From: Spongiactinospora sp. TRM90649 | GTDB taxonomy: Bacteria; Actinomycetota; Actinomycetes; Streptosporangiales; Streptosporangiaceae | DNA: 64,000 bases | Direction of reading: 5' to 3' | Assembly (NCBI RefSeq): GCF_029382225.1 | Contig: NZ_JARLTC010000017.1 | Span: forward strand, 62,001 to 126,000 | Part shown: positions 42,323-51,587 of the stretch, one piece after another | How the letters are laid out: each line of letters starts with the position of its first letter | Numbering within the stretch: position 1 is the stretch's first letter | Notes under the pieces: model-generated | Told to the model about the DNA's origin: nothing | Seen by the model: only the letters and a program-made list of their open reading frames with translations | The model's database searches: none | Program-made: the position numbers and the translations under genes

Positions 42323-43028
42323 GTCCGGCCTCCCACGGCACAACGCCTTCGTCATCCTGGGAACTACCCACGTCCGCTGATCGCCGCCCCTGGCCGGACC
42401 CTCGTGACGGAGCGACGGCACGACGCGCGGTCGAGGTCGGCTCCTTCCATCTCGTCCAGAGGTGACCCCGTTCGGCGTCTGGGCGCTGGCCGGCGGCGCC
42501 ATCCCGCTGGCGCTGAGTGTTCTCTAGATGTCTGCCCTCGCCTGGGTGGCGCCGGCCAATCCGCGTACGATGCGGAGCTCCGTGCGCAGCGGCGATCTTG
42601 TCGACAAGAAGCTGCTCGTCCGTGACCTCGTTGTCCTCGGTCCGGCACAGGCACTCGCCGAAATGGGGCACTTCTTGGCGTCCTGTCGCTGGTCGGCCGG
42701 CAGTTCGGCACCGCTCCCGGGCCTGCCCTGCTGGGGGCGGACCTCCGGGCGGCCTTCGCCTCCGTCGTTCTCGCCGTCGCGGCCATCGTCGCGGTGCTCG
42801 GTAGCACGTTGCCGCCCCCCTGGGATGGGCGCTGGCCGCTCTGGCGATCCCTCCGTCACGATCCGGGCGGATGCCATCCACACGGCGCTGACCTCCCCGA
42901 AGGGGCCAACGGTGACGGAATCACAGGTGTCCATTTCGAGGTAGAGGTTTCCTGCTCGTCTACGGGTTCTTCGAGCAACCGCGCTGGGGAACGATGACCG
43001 AACGGGTGAACAAATGGCCGGTCGGCCT
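42323..43028. other. Decayed stretch with membrane-protein debris
   Basis: About 700 bp without an intact gene. Near 42664-42830 (plus) a frame reads LGVLSLVGRQFG then AAFASVVLAVAAIVAVLG, and at about 42467-42527 another reads FGVWALAGGAIPLALSVL and stops. Both look like pieces of helices of an MFS-type permease (the first resembles the 'VRQFGGALGVA' segment). No single frame links them. Confidence 0.4.
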
Positions 43029-43043
43029 GGGACCTTCGCCTCT
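43029..43043 (+). promoter_or_regulatory. DevR/DosR-like box GGGACCTTCGCCTCT
   Basis: Matches the window's GGGACCTTCGGCCCT consensus at 13 of 15 positions and ends 65 nt before the CBS-BON start at 43109. The spacing is similar to that of the other boxes in this island. Confidence 0.55.
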
Positions 43044-43108
43044 ACGTGGGTGTGCCTGTCCGAGATGTCATGGAGGTACCGGAACCGTCCACGCCGAAGG
43101 GGCAGCCC

Positions 43109-43807
43109 ATGCGTACCCTGGTCAAGAACGTGATGACAGCCGACGTCGTCTCGGTGAGCGCCGGCACCAGGTTCAAGGACATCGCCGAGATTCTCGTGCG
43201 ACACGGCATCAGTGCGGTTCCCGTGATCGATACCGACCGCCGTGTCATCGGCGTGATCTCCGAGGCCGATCTGCTGGTCAAGGAGGAGTTTCGCGAGCAG
43301 TACTACCGAGAGGGATATCAACCCCCGCTGCACGCGCGGCTCCGCCATCGCCTGTCGGCCGAGGGCTCCGTCCGCCGTAAGGCATCCGGCGACACCGCAG
43401 CGGAACTGATGACCTCACCCGCCCGCACCGTCAGCCCGCATGGCACCATCGCTCATGCCGCTCGGCTGATGGACGAGCACGGCGTGAAACGACTGGTCGT
43501 CGTGGACGCGGACGGGCGCCTGGCGGGGATTGTCAGCCGTCGCGACCTGCTCAAGGTGTTCGTCCGTGACGACGCGGCCATCGCCGACGAGATCCGCGGG
43601 GACATTCTCAAACAGATCCCGTGGGTGAACTCCTCCGGGGTCCGTATCGCCGTCCATAAGGGTGTGGTGACCCTGAGCGGATGGGTCGAATTGCGGAGTG
43701 ACGCTCGGCTCGCCGTCCAGTTGACCCGGCAGGTCGCCGGCGTCGTCGATGTCATGGACGAACTGTTGTGGAAGGAGAACGACACCGCCGCCGTGACGGC
43801 CCGGTGA
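43109..43807 (+). CDS. CBS-pair plus BON-domain protein
   Basis: A 232-residue protein; the ATG at 43109 has GAAGGGGC upstream, and earlier in-frame starts (43046, 43070) would put a regulatory box too close. CBS 1 is VKNVMTADVVSVSAG...ISAVPVID, and CBS 2 AELMTSPARTVSPHGTIAHAARLM...IVSRRDLLKVF. The C-terminal 75 residues form a BON domain (GVRIAVHKGVVTLSGWVEL). It is a longer relative of the protein at 41726. The box at 43029 suggests control by the hypoxia regulator. Confidence 0.92.
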   Translation: MRTLVKNVMTADVVSVSAGTRFKDIAEILVRHGISAVPVIDTDRRVIGVISEADLLVKEEFREQYYREGYQPPLHARLRHRLSAEGSVRRKASGDTAAELMTSPARTVSPHGTIAHAARLMDEHGVKRLVVVDADGRLAGIVSRRDLLKVFVRDDAAIADEIRGDILKQIPWVNSSGVRIAVHKGVVTLSGWVELRSDARLAVQLTRQVAGVVDVMDELLWKENDTAAVTAR

Positions 43808-43883
43808 GCCGTCACCCTTACAGCGCGGGCCGGCCGCGGTGGCGCGGCGCGGGCAAGGGAGAGCCCTTGGTCCCGTACTTGGA

Positions 43884-43898
43884 CGCCCTTCGGCCGCT
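43884..43898 (+). promoter_or_regulatory. DevR/DosR-like box of pflB (CGCCCTTCGGCCGCT)
   Basis: Shares CCTTCGGCC with the consensus and ends 58 nt before the pflB ATG. A second half-site in the same leader, AGCCCTTGGTCCC at 43862, lies 22 bp upstream, that is two helical turns, as in tandem DosR boxes. The match is weaker than the GAPDH or DUF4389 boxes. Confidence 0.45.
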
Positions 43899-43956
43899 GC
43901 CTGCGCCATCCGTACGAAGGACCCTGGGATCGAACATCAGACGCGAAGGGGGAACG

Positions 43957-46203
43957 ATGACGGCCACGGCGACCGGGTTCGAGGCATGGCGCGGCTTTCT
44001 GGGCGACGACTGGCGAACGAAGGTGGACGTCCGTGACTTCATCCAGCGCAACCACGTTCCCTACACCGGTGATGAGCGCTTTCTTTCGGGGCCGACCGAG
44101 CGAACGCGTGCCGTGTGGGCGAGGGTGACGTCGCTCTTCCCCGAGGAGCGGCGGCGTGGCATCTACGACGTGGACACCGCCACCCCGTCGTCCATCACCG
44201 CACACGCGCCCGGCTACATCGACCCCGACCGGGAACTCATCGTCGGCCTGCAGACCGATGCCCCCTTGAAGCGGGCCATCATGCCCGCCGGTGGGCTGCG
44301 CATGGTGGAGACAGGGTTGGCAGCCTACGGTCACAAACTCGACCCGGCGGTCAAGGAGATCTTCACCAAGTACCGCAAGACCCACAATGACGCCGTGTTC
44401 GACGCCTACACCCCGGAGATCCGGCGCGCCCGCAAGGCCGGTGTGATCACCGGCCTGCCCGACTCCTACGGCCGGGGGCGGATCATCGGCGACTATCGCC
44501 GCGTCGCCTTGTACGGCGTGGACCGTCTCGTCCAGGCCAAGCACGCCGAGCTCCGCTCCCTGGACGACGCCGATGCCACTGACTCGGCGATCCGCGACCG
44601 GGAGGAACTGGCCGAGCAGATCAGGGCGCTGGGTGAGCTGAAGCGGATGGCCGCCTCCTATGGCCACGACATCTCCGGACCGGCCGCCACCGCCCAGGAG
44701 GCGGTCCAGTGGCTCTACCTCGCCTACCTGGCCGCGATCAAGGAGCAGAACGGCGCGGCCATGTCGCTCGGCCGTACCTCGACCTTCCTCGACATCTACC
44801 TCGAACGTGACATCGCCGAAGGCCGGATCACCGAGGAACGGGCGCAGGAGCTCATCGACGACTTCGTGATCAAGCTGCGCATCGTGCGTTTCCTGCGCAC
44901 GCCGGAGTACGACCAGCTCTTCTCGGGTGACCCCACCTGGGTGACCGAGTCGATCGGCGGTATCGGGACCGACGGCCGCCCGCTGGTGTCCCGGACCAGC
45001 TTCCGCTACCTGCAGACCCTGCGCAATCTCGGCCCCGCCCCCGAACCGAACCTGACCGTCTTGTGGTCCCCCCGCCTGCCAGAGCCGTTCAAGCGGTACT
45101 GCGCGACGCTGTCGATAGAGACCAGCTCGATCCAGTATGAGAGCGACGATCTGATGCGTCCACGCTTCGGCGATGACACCGCCATCGCCTGCTGCGTGTC
45201 GGCGGCTCCCGTCGGAAGGCAGATGCAGTTCTTCGGCGCCCGTGTCAACCTGGCCAAGACCCTGCTGTACGCGATCAACGGCGGGCGCGACGAGGTGACC
45301 GGCGATCAGGTCGGCCCGGCCCACCCACCGCTGAGCGGCGATGTCCTCGACTACGACGAGGTCGCCGCCGCCTTCGATCGAATGCTGGAATGGCTCGCGC
45401 GGACCTACGTCAACGCGCTCAACATCATCCACTACATGCACGACAAGTACGCTTATGAGCGCATCGAGATGGCGCTGCACGACTACCCGGTCAAGCGCAC
45501 GCTGGCCTGCGGCATCGCGGGCCTGTCCGTGGCCGCCGACAGTCTGTCGGCCATCAGGCACGCCAAGGTGCTGGTGATCCGCGACGAAAGCGGCCTGGCC
45601 GTCGACTATATGGTCGAGGGCGACTTCCCCACCTACGGCAACAACGACGACCGCGCCGACGCCATCGCCGTCGAGCTGGTCCGGTCGTTCATGTCCAAGA
45701 TCCGCAAGCATCCCGCCTACCGCGATGCCGAGCACACGCAGTCGGTGCTCACGATCACCTCCAACGTGGTGTACGGCAAGCACACCGGAAACACCCCCGA
45801 CGGCCGCCGCGCGGGCGAGCCGTTCGCTCCGGGCGCCAACCCGATGAACGGCCGCGACCGGCATGGCCTCGTCGCCTCCGCCCTGTCCGTCGCCAAACTC
45901 CCTTATGACCAGGCTCTGGACGGGATTTCCCTGACCAGCACCACCACGCCCGACGGCCTCGGCCGTACCCCCGAGGAACGAACGGCCAACCTGGTCGGGG
46001 TGCTGGACGGCTACTTCGACGCGGCCGGCTTCCACATGAACGTCAACGTGCTCGACCGAGCCGTCCTGCTGGACGCCATGGAGCACCCCGACCGCTACCC
46101 GCAACTGACCATCCGCGTCTCCGGCTACGCCGTCAACTTCGTCCGCCTCACCCCCGAGCAACAGCGCGACGTCGTCAACCGCACATTCCACGGCTCGCGA
46201 TGA
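43957..46203 (+). CDS. pflB: Pyruvate formate-lyase (formate C-acetyltransferase)
   Basis: A 748-residue glycyl-radical enzyme; the ATG at 43957 has AAGGGGGAA upstream. The catalytic pair is Cys412-Cys413 in IACCVSAAP, and the radical Gly723 lies in TIRVSGYAVNF, 25 residues from the C-terminus, exactly as in E. coli PflB. The substrate loop and length match true PFL, not a choline- or glycerol-type relative. It converts pyruvate and CoA to acetyl-CoA and formate without oxygen. The activase is coupled by ATGA. No formate channel or formate dehydrogenase lies in the window. Confidence 0.97.
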   Translation: MTATATGFEAWRGFLGDDWRTKVDVRDFIQRNHVPYTGDERFLSGPTERTRAVWARVTSLFPEERRRGIYDVDTATPSSITAHAPGYIDPDRELIVGLQTDAPLKRAIMPAGGLRMVETGLAAYGHKLDPAVKEIFTKYRKTHNDAVFDAYTPEIRRARKAGVITGLPDSYGRGRIIGDYRRVALYGVDRLVQAKHAELRSLDDADATDSAIRDREELAEQIRALGELKRMAASYGHDISGPAATAQEAVQWLYLAYLAAIKEQNGAAMSLGRTSTFLDIYLERDIAEGRITEERAQELIDDFVIKLRIVRFLRTPEYDQLFSGDPTWVTESIGGIGTDGRPLVSRTSFRYLQTLRNLGPAPEPNLTVLWSPRLPEPFKRYCATLSIETSSIQYESDDLMRPRFGDDTAIACCVSAAPVGRQMQFFGARVNLAKTLLYAINGGRDEVTGDQVGPAHPPLSGDVLDYDEVAAAFDRMLEWLARTYVNALNIIHYMHDKYAYERIEMALHDYPVKRTLACGIAGLSVAADSLSAIRHAKVLVIRDESGLAVDYMVEGDFPTYGNNDDRADAIAVELVRSFMSKIRKHPAYRDAEHTQSVLTITSNVVYGKHTGNTPDGRRAGEPFAPGANPMNGRDRHGLVASALSVAKLPYDQALDGISLTSTTTPDGLGRTPEERTANLVGVLDGYFDAAGFHMNVNVLDRAVLLDAMEHPDRYPQLTIRVSGYAVNFVRLTPEQQRDVVNRTFHGSR

Positions 46204-46970
46204 GCACCACCCGGCCCCTCGTCCGGTGCCCACGACGGGCGCCGGACGAGGGCGTCATCAGCTCATGGGACCTGTCCATCGGCGTGGACGGCCCCGGCAC
46301 CCGGTTCGTGATCTTCACCGCCGGCTGCCCGCTGCGCTGCCTGTACTGCCAGAACCCGGAGACCTGGCGGATGCGCGACGGCCGCCGGATCACCGCCGAT
46401 GCGGTCATGAACGAGATCGACCGCTACCGGCGCTTCATCTCGGTCACCCGCGGTGGCATCACCATCAGCGGCGGTGAGCCGCTCCTGCAACCGCGTTTCA
46501 CCGCCGAAGTCCTGCGCCGCTGTCATGACACCGGCCTGCACACCGCCCTGGACACCTCCGGCCTGCTGGGCGCGAACGCCACCGACGCCATGCTCGCCGA
46601 CACCGACCTCGTGCTGCTCGACATCAAGTCCTTCGACCCGGCCGTCTATCGGCACCTCACCGGCGGCCCGCTCCAACCGACGCTCCGCTTCGCCCGTCGC
46701 CTCGCCGACCTCGGAACGCCGGTCTGGATCCGGTTCGTGGTCGTGCCCGGCCTCACCGACGCCCCCGACGATGTCGACGGCCTCGCACGCTTCGTCTCCA
46801 CCCTGGCCAACGTCGAACGCGTCGACATCCTGCCCTTCCACCGCATGGCCATGGGCAAGTACCAGCGGCTGGGGCTGCGCTTTCCGCTCGCCGACGTCGC
46901 ACCGCCCTGCGAGGTACTGCTGAATCGCATCCACGCCCAGTTCCGTGCCCACGGAGTTGTCACCGCCTGA
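46200..46970 (+). CDS. pflA: Pyruvate formate-lyase activating enzyme
   Basis: A 256-residue radical-SAM protein overlapping pflB by four bases. The cluster motif is Cys43-x3-Cys47-x2-Cys50 in AGCPLRCLYCQNPETW. ISGGEPLLQ is the SAM-binding GGEP. Family features LHTALDTSGL and DIKSFDPAVYRHLTG are present. It abstracts the hydrogen of Gly723 of PflB. It needs a flavodoxin- or ferredoxin-type donor not seen nearby. Confidence 0.96.
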   Translation: MSTTRPLVRCPRRAPDEGVISSWDLSIGVDGPGTRFVIFTAGCPLRCLYCQNPETWRMRDGRRITADAVMNEIDRYRRFISVTRGGITISGGEPLLQPRFTAEVLRRCHDTGLHTALDTSGLLGANATDAMLADTDLVLLDIKSFDPAVYRHLTGGPLQPTLRFARRLADLGTPVWIRFVVVPGLTDAPDDVDGLARFVSTLANVERVDILPFHRMAMGKYQRLGLRFPLADVAPPCEVLLNRIHAQFRAHGVVTA

Positions 46971-47354
46971 TCACGCGCAGAAAAACGCCTTCAAACACTC
47001 CAGGACATGGATATGCGCTGAAAGTGGCAGCGACGAGTTGCCGTCTGATGTCGGCGGCACCAATCTGACCAGCACAGAACATTCGCGATGGAGCGGTGCT
47101 GGATCAACGTGAAGACGGTGAGTAGCCGACGGATTCGGACAGTGTCACGGGGCAAAACGCCGGTTCGCCGGTGGTCGGGTTGCGTCTGATCAGCAGCCAT
47201 TGATACCTGCGGCCCTCACCTCCGTTGACCCGCGCCCAGGCACGGGTGTACCAACGCGGTAGCGGTGCCAGTGCCGACCGGACACCCGAGGTGAGACCAT
47301 GGCCGTGTCCATCTGGACGCGTGGCCCCTCAGGCCGATCTGAAAAGGCCCAGCC
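46971..47354. other. Intergenic stretch after pflA
   Basis: About 380 bp, somewhat less GC-rich than its surroundings, with no credible frame on either strand and no clear hairpin. It probably holds the promoter of the small gene at 47355. Confidence 0.5.
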
Positions 47355-47489
47355 ATGCCCGGACCTAACTCGAACGAGTACATCATCCGCACACTAGGCA
47401 TCGCACTGATCGTCGCTATTGGGTTCATCGTCGGCTTGGTCGGCGGTATTTTTCCTTCGCCGACGGTAGCGCGGTTCCTGATTCGATAG
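47355..47489 (+). CDS. Small single-pass membrane protein (44 aa)
   Basis: ATG at 47355 preceded by AAAAGGCC, TAG at 47487-47489. The peptide begins MPGPNSNEYIIRTLG. It then has a clean membrane helix (IALIVAIGFIVGLVGGIF) and a short basic end (VARFLIR). Codon use is ordinary, but the region is AT-richer than its neighbours. Size and topology suggest a regulatory or structural micro-protein. I do not recognise a family. It lies in the hypoxia island between pflA and the nitroreductase. Confidence 0.6.
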   Translation: MPGPNSNEYIIRTLGIALIVAIGFIVGLVGGIFPSPTVARFLIR

Positions 47490-47594
47490 TCCGAGGCGGT
47501 GTCACCTTCGCTGGCACCGTGACGCTCGGATCCTCACAGGCCTGTTCGCGCTGCGGCACCGCGACATCGGATGAGTGTGCCTTCGCCACTCGAA

Positions 47595-47610
47595 TGGCGA
47601 AAGTCCCGAA
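47595..47610 (-). promoter_or_regulatory. DosR-like box TTCGGGACTTTCGCCA (minus-strand reading)
   Basis: Read on the minus strand it begins TTCGGGACTTTCG, which follows the mycobacterial TTSGGGACTWWAG half of the DosR consensus. It ends 74 nt upstream of the Acg-like gene start at 47685. The second half-site is poor. Confidence 0.45.
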
Positions 47611-47684
47611 GCCACGAGTCGTCCGGCTCTGCCGTCGCGCCGTCGTGCGCGGAAAACTGGAGCCGGACGACCAGGAGGTGGGCC

Positions 47685-48641
47685 ATGCGTTCATCGTCGG
47701 CCACCGAAGCTCAGGTGCGGCGGTTGCTGACCGCCGCCGGCCAAGCACCGTCGGTGCACAACACCCAGCCGTGGCGCTTCGACGTGCTGCACGGGGAGCT
47801 GCTGTCGCTGTCAGCCGATCTCGACCGGCGACTGCCGGTGAGTGACCCGCGGGGCCGGTCGATGCATGTGAGCTGCGGGGCCGCCCTCCTCAACCTACGA
47901 CTCGCCGCCCGCACAGCGGGGGCGCGGCCGGCTCTGCGGCTGCTGCCCGAATCCGAGGACGATCCGTATCTGCTGGCCGTTGTCCACTTGGCGAAGCGGG
48001 AACCCGCCGGGCGGCGTACCCGCGAGCTGTACGACCTGATACCGCTGCGGCACACCTGCCGGGAACCGTTCGATGAGCGGCGCCTGCCGTCGGAGGTCAT
48101 GGCCGCGCTGCGCACGGCAGCCTCCCGGGAGGGCGCGACTCTGATCTTCCTGGGCAGGCACGCCGCGGCGCAGACCCTTGAACAGGTGGCGATCGCCGAG
48201 GAGGAACTGGCGGCCGACCTCGACTATCGGGCCGAACTGGCGGCCTGGACGATGCGCAGGGCCCGATACGACGGTGTACCCCTCGCCTCGCACGGGCCGC
48301 GCCCGCTCACCGATCCCCCGCCGATCCGCGATTACGGAGCGCACGACCACAGCATGGCCTTCGAGGCACGGCCGCAGCTCGCGGTACTGACCACGCCCGG
48401 AAACCGGCCACTGGACTGGCTGGTGGCCGGCCAGGCGCTGCAGCGCACACTACTCACCGCGGCCCGGTACGGCGTCTCGGCATCATTCCTCAACCAGCCC
48501 TTGGATCTGCGCGACATGCGCCGCCGCACCGATCCCCACCACCGGCGCGGCCACCCACAAATGATCATCCGGCTGGGTTACGGCCCCCAGGTCACCGCCA
48601 CGCCACGCCGCCCGGTAGGTGATCTGCGTCTTCCCACATGA
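47685..48641 (+). CDS. Acg-family FMN-binding nitroreductase-like protein
   Basis: A 318-residue protein; the ATG at 47685 has AGGAGG upstream. It is of the double-domain Acg type: N-terminal QVRRLLTAAGQAPSVHNTQPWRF is the FMN-binding start of that family, and HVSCGAALLNLRLA follows. The second half has IPLRHTCREPFD and WLVAGQALQRTLLTAA. Mycobacterial Acg (Rv2032) is a DosR-regulon member whose enzymatic activity is doubtful; it is thought to sequester FMN. Context and the upstream box suggest the same regulon here. Confidence 0.9.
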   Translation: MRSSSATEAQVRRLLTAAGQAPSVHNTQPWRFDVLHGELLSLSADLDRRLPVSDPRGRSMHVSCGAALLNLRLAARTAGARPALRLLPESEDDPYLLAVVHLAKREPAGRRTRELYDLIPLRHTCREPFDERRLPSEVMAALRTAASREGATLIFLGRHAAAQTLEQVAIAEEELAADLDYRAELAAWTMRRARYDGVPLASHGPRPLTDPPPIRDYGAHDHSMAFEARPQLAVLTTPGNRPLDWLVAGQALQRTLLTAARYGVSASFLNQPLDLRDMRRRTDPHHRRGHPQMIIRLGYGPQVTATPRRPVGDLRLPT

Positions 48642-48800
48642 ACCATACCCATCTGACGCCAGACCCGCCTTGCTCACGCCTCCTGCCGTCGCGGCCACCT
48701 CGCCCGCCTGCGCAGGAGCCGAGCACAGCACAGCTGAACCGCTCGTCGCGGCTTGCTTGAGCCGTGTGCCGCGACGAGTGGCACGCACCGTTCTGAGGGG

Positions 48801-48826
48801 GCCCCGGTGCGGCAATGCACCGGGGC
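48801..48826. terminator. Hairpin between convergent genes
   Basis: GCCCCGGTGC, loop GGCAAT, GCACCGGGGC: a perfect 10-bp stem between the nitroreductase (plus) and the copper ATPase relic (minus). It probably terminates both. There is no T-tract, as is usual in actinomycetes. Confidence 0.7.
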
Positions 48827-48865
48827 TACCCTGCGAGCGGAGGGCCGGTCTGGCTCGTCCGCTGG

Positions 48866-51013
48866 TCACTGCCTGTCAGTATGGCGATCAGCGGCCGGAT
48901 CGGCCGGGAGCTGTGGCGTGGGATGCGGGGCCGGCGGGGTGAAGCGGCGTAGCCGGTTGGCGTTGCCGACGACCGACAGTGAGGATGCGGCCATCGCGGC
49001 GGCGGCGATGACGGGTGACAGCCGTAGTCCCAGGAGCGGGTACAGGACGCCGGCCGCGATGGGGATGCCGATCATGTCGTAGACGAAGGCCAGGAACAGG
49101 TTCTGCCGGATGTTGCGCATCGTGGCCCGTGACAGCCGTACCGCGGTCACCACGCCGGACAGGGCGCCGGAGATGAGCGTGATGTCGGATGCCTCGATGG
49201 CCACGTCGGTGCCGGTGCCGATGGCGAAGCCGATGTCGGCCTGCGCCAGCGCCGGGGCGTCGTTGAGGCCGTCGCCGACCATGCCCACCTTCTTGCCCTG
49301 CTCCTGGAGGCGGGCTATCTCGGCCGCCTTGCGATCGGGCAGCACCTCGGCGAGCACGGCGGTGATGCCGACCTGGCGGGCGATGGCCTCGGCGGTGCGC
49401 CGGTTGTCCCCGGTGATCATCGCGACGTGCAGGCCGAGCCGCTGGAGCGCGGCGACGGCGGCCGCCGAGTCGTCCTTGACGGTGTCGGCCACGCCGAGCA
49501 GGCCGGCGGGCCGGCCGTCCACGGCGACGAGGATCGGAGTGCGGCCGCCGCGGGCCAGCCGCTCGGCGGCCGGGGCGAGTACGCTGGCGTCGATGCCGTG
49601 GACGGCCAGCAGGCGGGGGCCGCCGACCAGCACGTGGCAGCCGTCCACCGTGGCACTGATGCCCTGTCCGGTGACCGATTCGAAGTCGGCGGGGTCATCG
49701 AGCGACAGGCCGCGTCCGGTGGCCGCGTCCACTATCGCGCGTGCGAGGGGATGTTCCGAGACGCGTTCGGCCGTGGCGGCCAGGCGTAGCAGTTCCTGCG
49801 CCGTCCAGATGCCGTGTGGGTCGGCCTGTGGGTGGGTGTCGTGAAGGCGCCCTCTGGTTCACCGTGGCGCCCACCACCTCATCCCCAGGCCCCTTGTCGA
49901 CCGGGATGGACTCGCCGGTGACCATCGACTCGTCCAGTGTCGAGCGGCCGGTCAGGATCACCCCGTCGACCGGGACCTTCTCGCCCGGCCGCACGACCAC
50001 CACGTCCCCGGGCAGCACCTGGTCGATGCCGATCTCGGCCTCGCCGCCCTCACGGCGGACCCGGGCGGTGCGCGCCTGCAGGCCGATCAGCTTGCGGATG
50101 GCTTCGCCGGTGCCCGCCCTGGCCCTCGTCTCCAGCAGCCGGCCGAGCAGGATCAGCGTGAGAATGACCCCGACCGCCTCGAAGTAGACCTCGCGCGCCT
50201 GCTCGGGCAGCACGCCCGGCGCGAGGGTGACCAGCAGGCTGTAGCCGTAGGCGGCGCTCGTGCCAAGCGTGATCAGGCTGTTCATCTCCGCCGAGCGGTG
50301 GCGCAGGGCCAGCCAGCCCACCGTGTGGATCGGCCATCCGGTGTAGAACATCACCGGCGTGATCAGGACGAGCTGCGTCCAGCGGTTCAGCAGCAGGGCC
50401 GGCAGCCAGGTCGCGCCGAAGACCTCGTGCGCCATGACGGCGAAGGCCACCGGTAGGGTGAGCACCGCGCCGGCCAGCACGCGCCGGGACAGGTCACCGA
50501 TCTCGGCACGCCGCTCGGCAGCCTCGGTGTCTGGCGGCTCGTGCCCAGGCGGGGAAACCGCCGAGACAGGCGGCGGGGCCGGCTCGGGCACGCGGGACGG
50601 CGCTTGTGGCGACTGGGGTGGCGTGGGCGAGCGGCTGTCGTCCGGTTCGACGATCAACCGGCCGTGCACCATATTCTCACCGCAGGAGAAGCGGTACTCC
50701 CCGGCCTGCCGGGGATCCAGCTCCACGACGCTCCTGGCGAAGGCGGGCAGCGACCGGCTGATGCCGAAGTCGGGGAAGACCACCCGGGAGGTGCACTCGC
50801 CGCTCTCGCGCCGGTCGAAGACCAGCCGCAGCCGGATGCCCTGCCGCACCCGGATCGCCTCCGGACTGTAGCCGCCACGCACCACGATCTCGGCTTCCTG
50901 CCCCCCTCATGCAGTTGCGCCAGACGGCTGGCCCGCGGCCCGAAGAAATACCAGGCCAGGAAGACCAGTAGCGCTCCGCACAGCAGGACGACGACCCAGT
51001 CGAGCGCGGTCAT
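48866..51013 (-). pseudogene. Copper-type P1B ATPase with N-terminal cupredoxin domain, inactivated
   Basis: Two lesions break this gene. The ATG at 51013 gives MTALDWVVVLLCGALLVFLA, a membrane helix; the frame then fails in a C6 run at 50901-50906 (G6 in the gene), after which a cupredoxin domain (GGYSPEAIRVRQG...YRFSCGENMVHG) continues in the next frame. The ATPase follows with MNSLITLGTSAAYGYSLLV and MVTGESIPV. At about 49845-49856, GDEVVGATVNQ is joined directly to RLHDTHPQADPHG, out of frame. Missing in between are the CPC metal site and the DKTGT phosphorylation site, roughly 150-200 residues. The rest (SEHPLARAI, MITGDNRR, GDGLNDAPAL) is intact. It cannot pump copper. Confidence 0.88.
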
Positions 51014-51246
51014 GAGACACCGATCCGGACACCGCGATCCCCGCCGCCGTCCTGATCTTCATGGTCCACCCCGCGCCGGCCGGTGGTGTCGTGCCCGCCC
51101 AGGCCGCGCATCATCATGAGCATCACCAGAGGGCAGGCCAGTCCCGCGCGCACGAGCAGGACCGTGCTCGCGGAAGTCCCTGCCGCGAGCGCTACCAGCG
51201 CCACCACCGCGGCGACACCCGCCGGCACCAAGTGTTGTCTGATCAT
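51010..51246 (-). CDS. Small membrane protein (DUF2933-like)
   Basis: A 78-residue protein whose stop overlaps the ATG of the copper ATPase relic (ATGA), with GGGAGGGG before its own ATG. Two helices are evident: AGVAAVVALVALAAGTSAS, and RAGLACPLVMLMMMRG with the CPLxMLxMMRG pattern of DUF2933. A hydrophilic His/Asp-rich tail follows. Such proteins usually accompany copper ATPases. The function is unknown; it may help metal delivery or is now orphaned by the ATPase loss. Confidence 0.8.
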   Translation of the reverse strand: MIRQHLVPAGVAAVVALVALAAGTSASTVLLVRAGLACPLVMLMMMRGLGGHDTTGRRGVDHEDQDGGGDRGVRIGVS

Positions 51247-51587
51247 GGCCCCTCCCTGAGGATGACCGGGAAGACGGTCAAGCCCTGCCCTGTCCCCCGG
51301 GGCGCGCCGGCGCCGTCACCCGGCCAGGTGTTTCCTACCCGTGACCAGTACAATCACCAGCATGCCACTACACCCCAAGGGGGGATGAAAGTGGCCCCGC
51401 GCAGAAACAACGAAAGCTCCTCACCCACGCCTTGATCCGCGATCACAACGCCCGCCCGAAGCTTGACGTGGGCCACCAAGCGGCGGCGTGCCGGGCGCCC
51501 GCATGCAGCGAGTAGGCCCGACCTGCCGGCCGGCCGCTCTGAGCAGCGGTTACCGTAGAAGGTGTCGAATCGGCGTGAGGGGGACGC
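51247..51587. other. Intergenic, no gene seen
   Basis: About 340 bp between divergent genes, holding at least the promoters of the DUF2933-like gene and the DUF305 gene. No frame above 50 codons has a ribosome site, and no box of the GGGACCTTCGG type was found. Confidence 0.5.

Noticed and set aside
42345..42420. Possible DosR-like box upstream of the CBS-BON gene at 41726
   Set aside because: GGGTCCGGCC on the minus strand only loosely fits; insufficient match to list.
43453..46233. Minus-strand 926-codon frame opposite pflB
   Set aside because: pflB is unambiguous; the opposite frame is a shadow.
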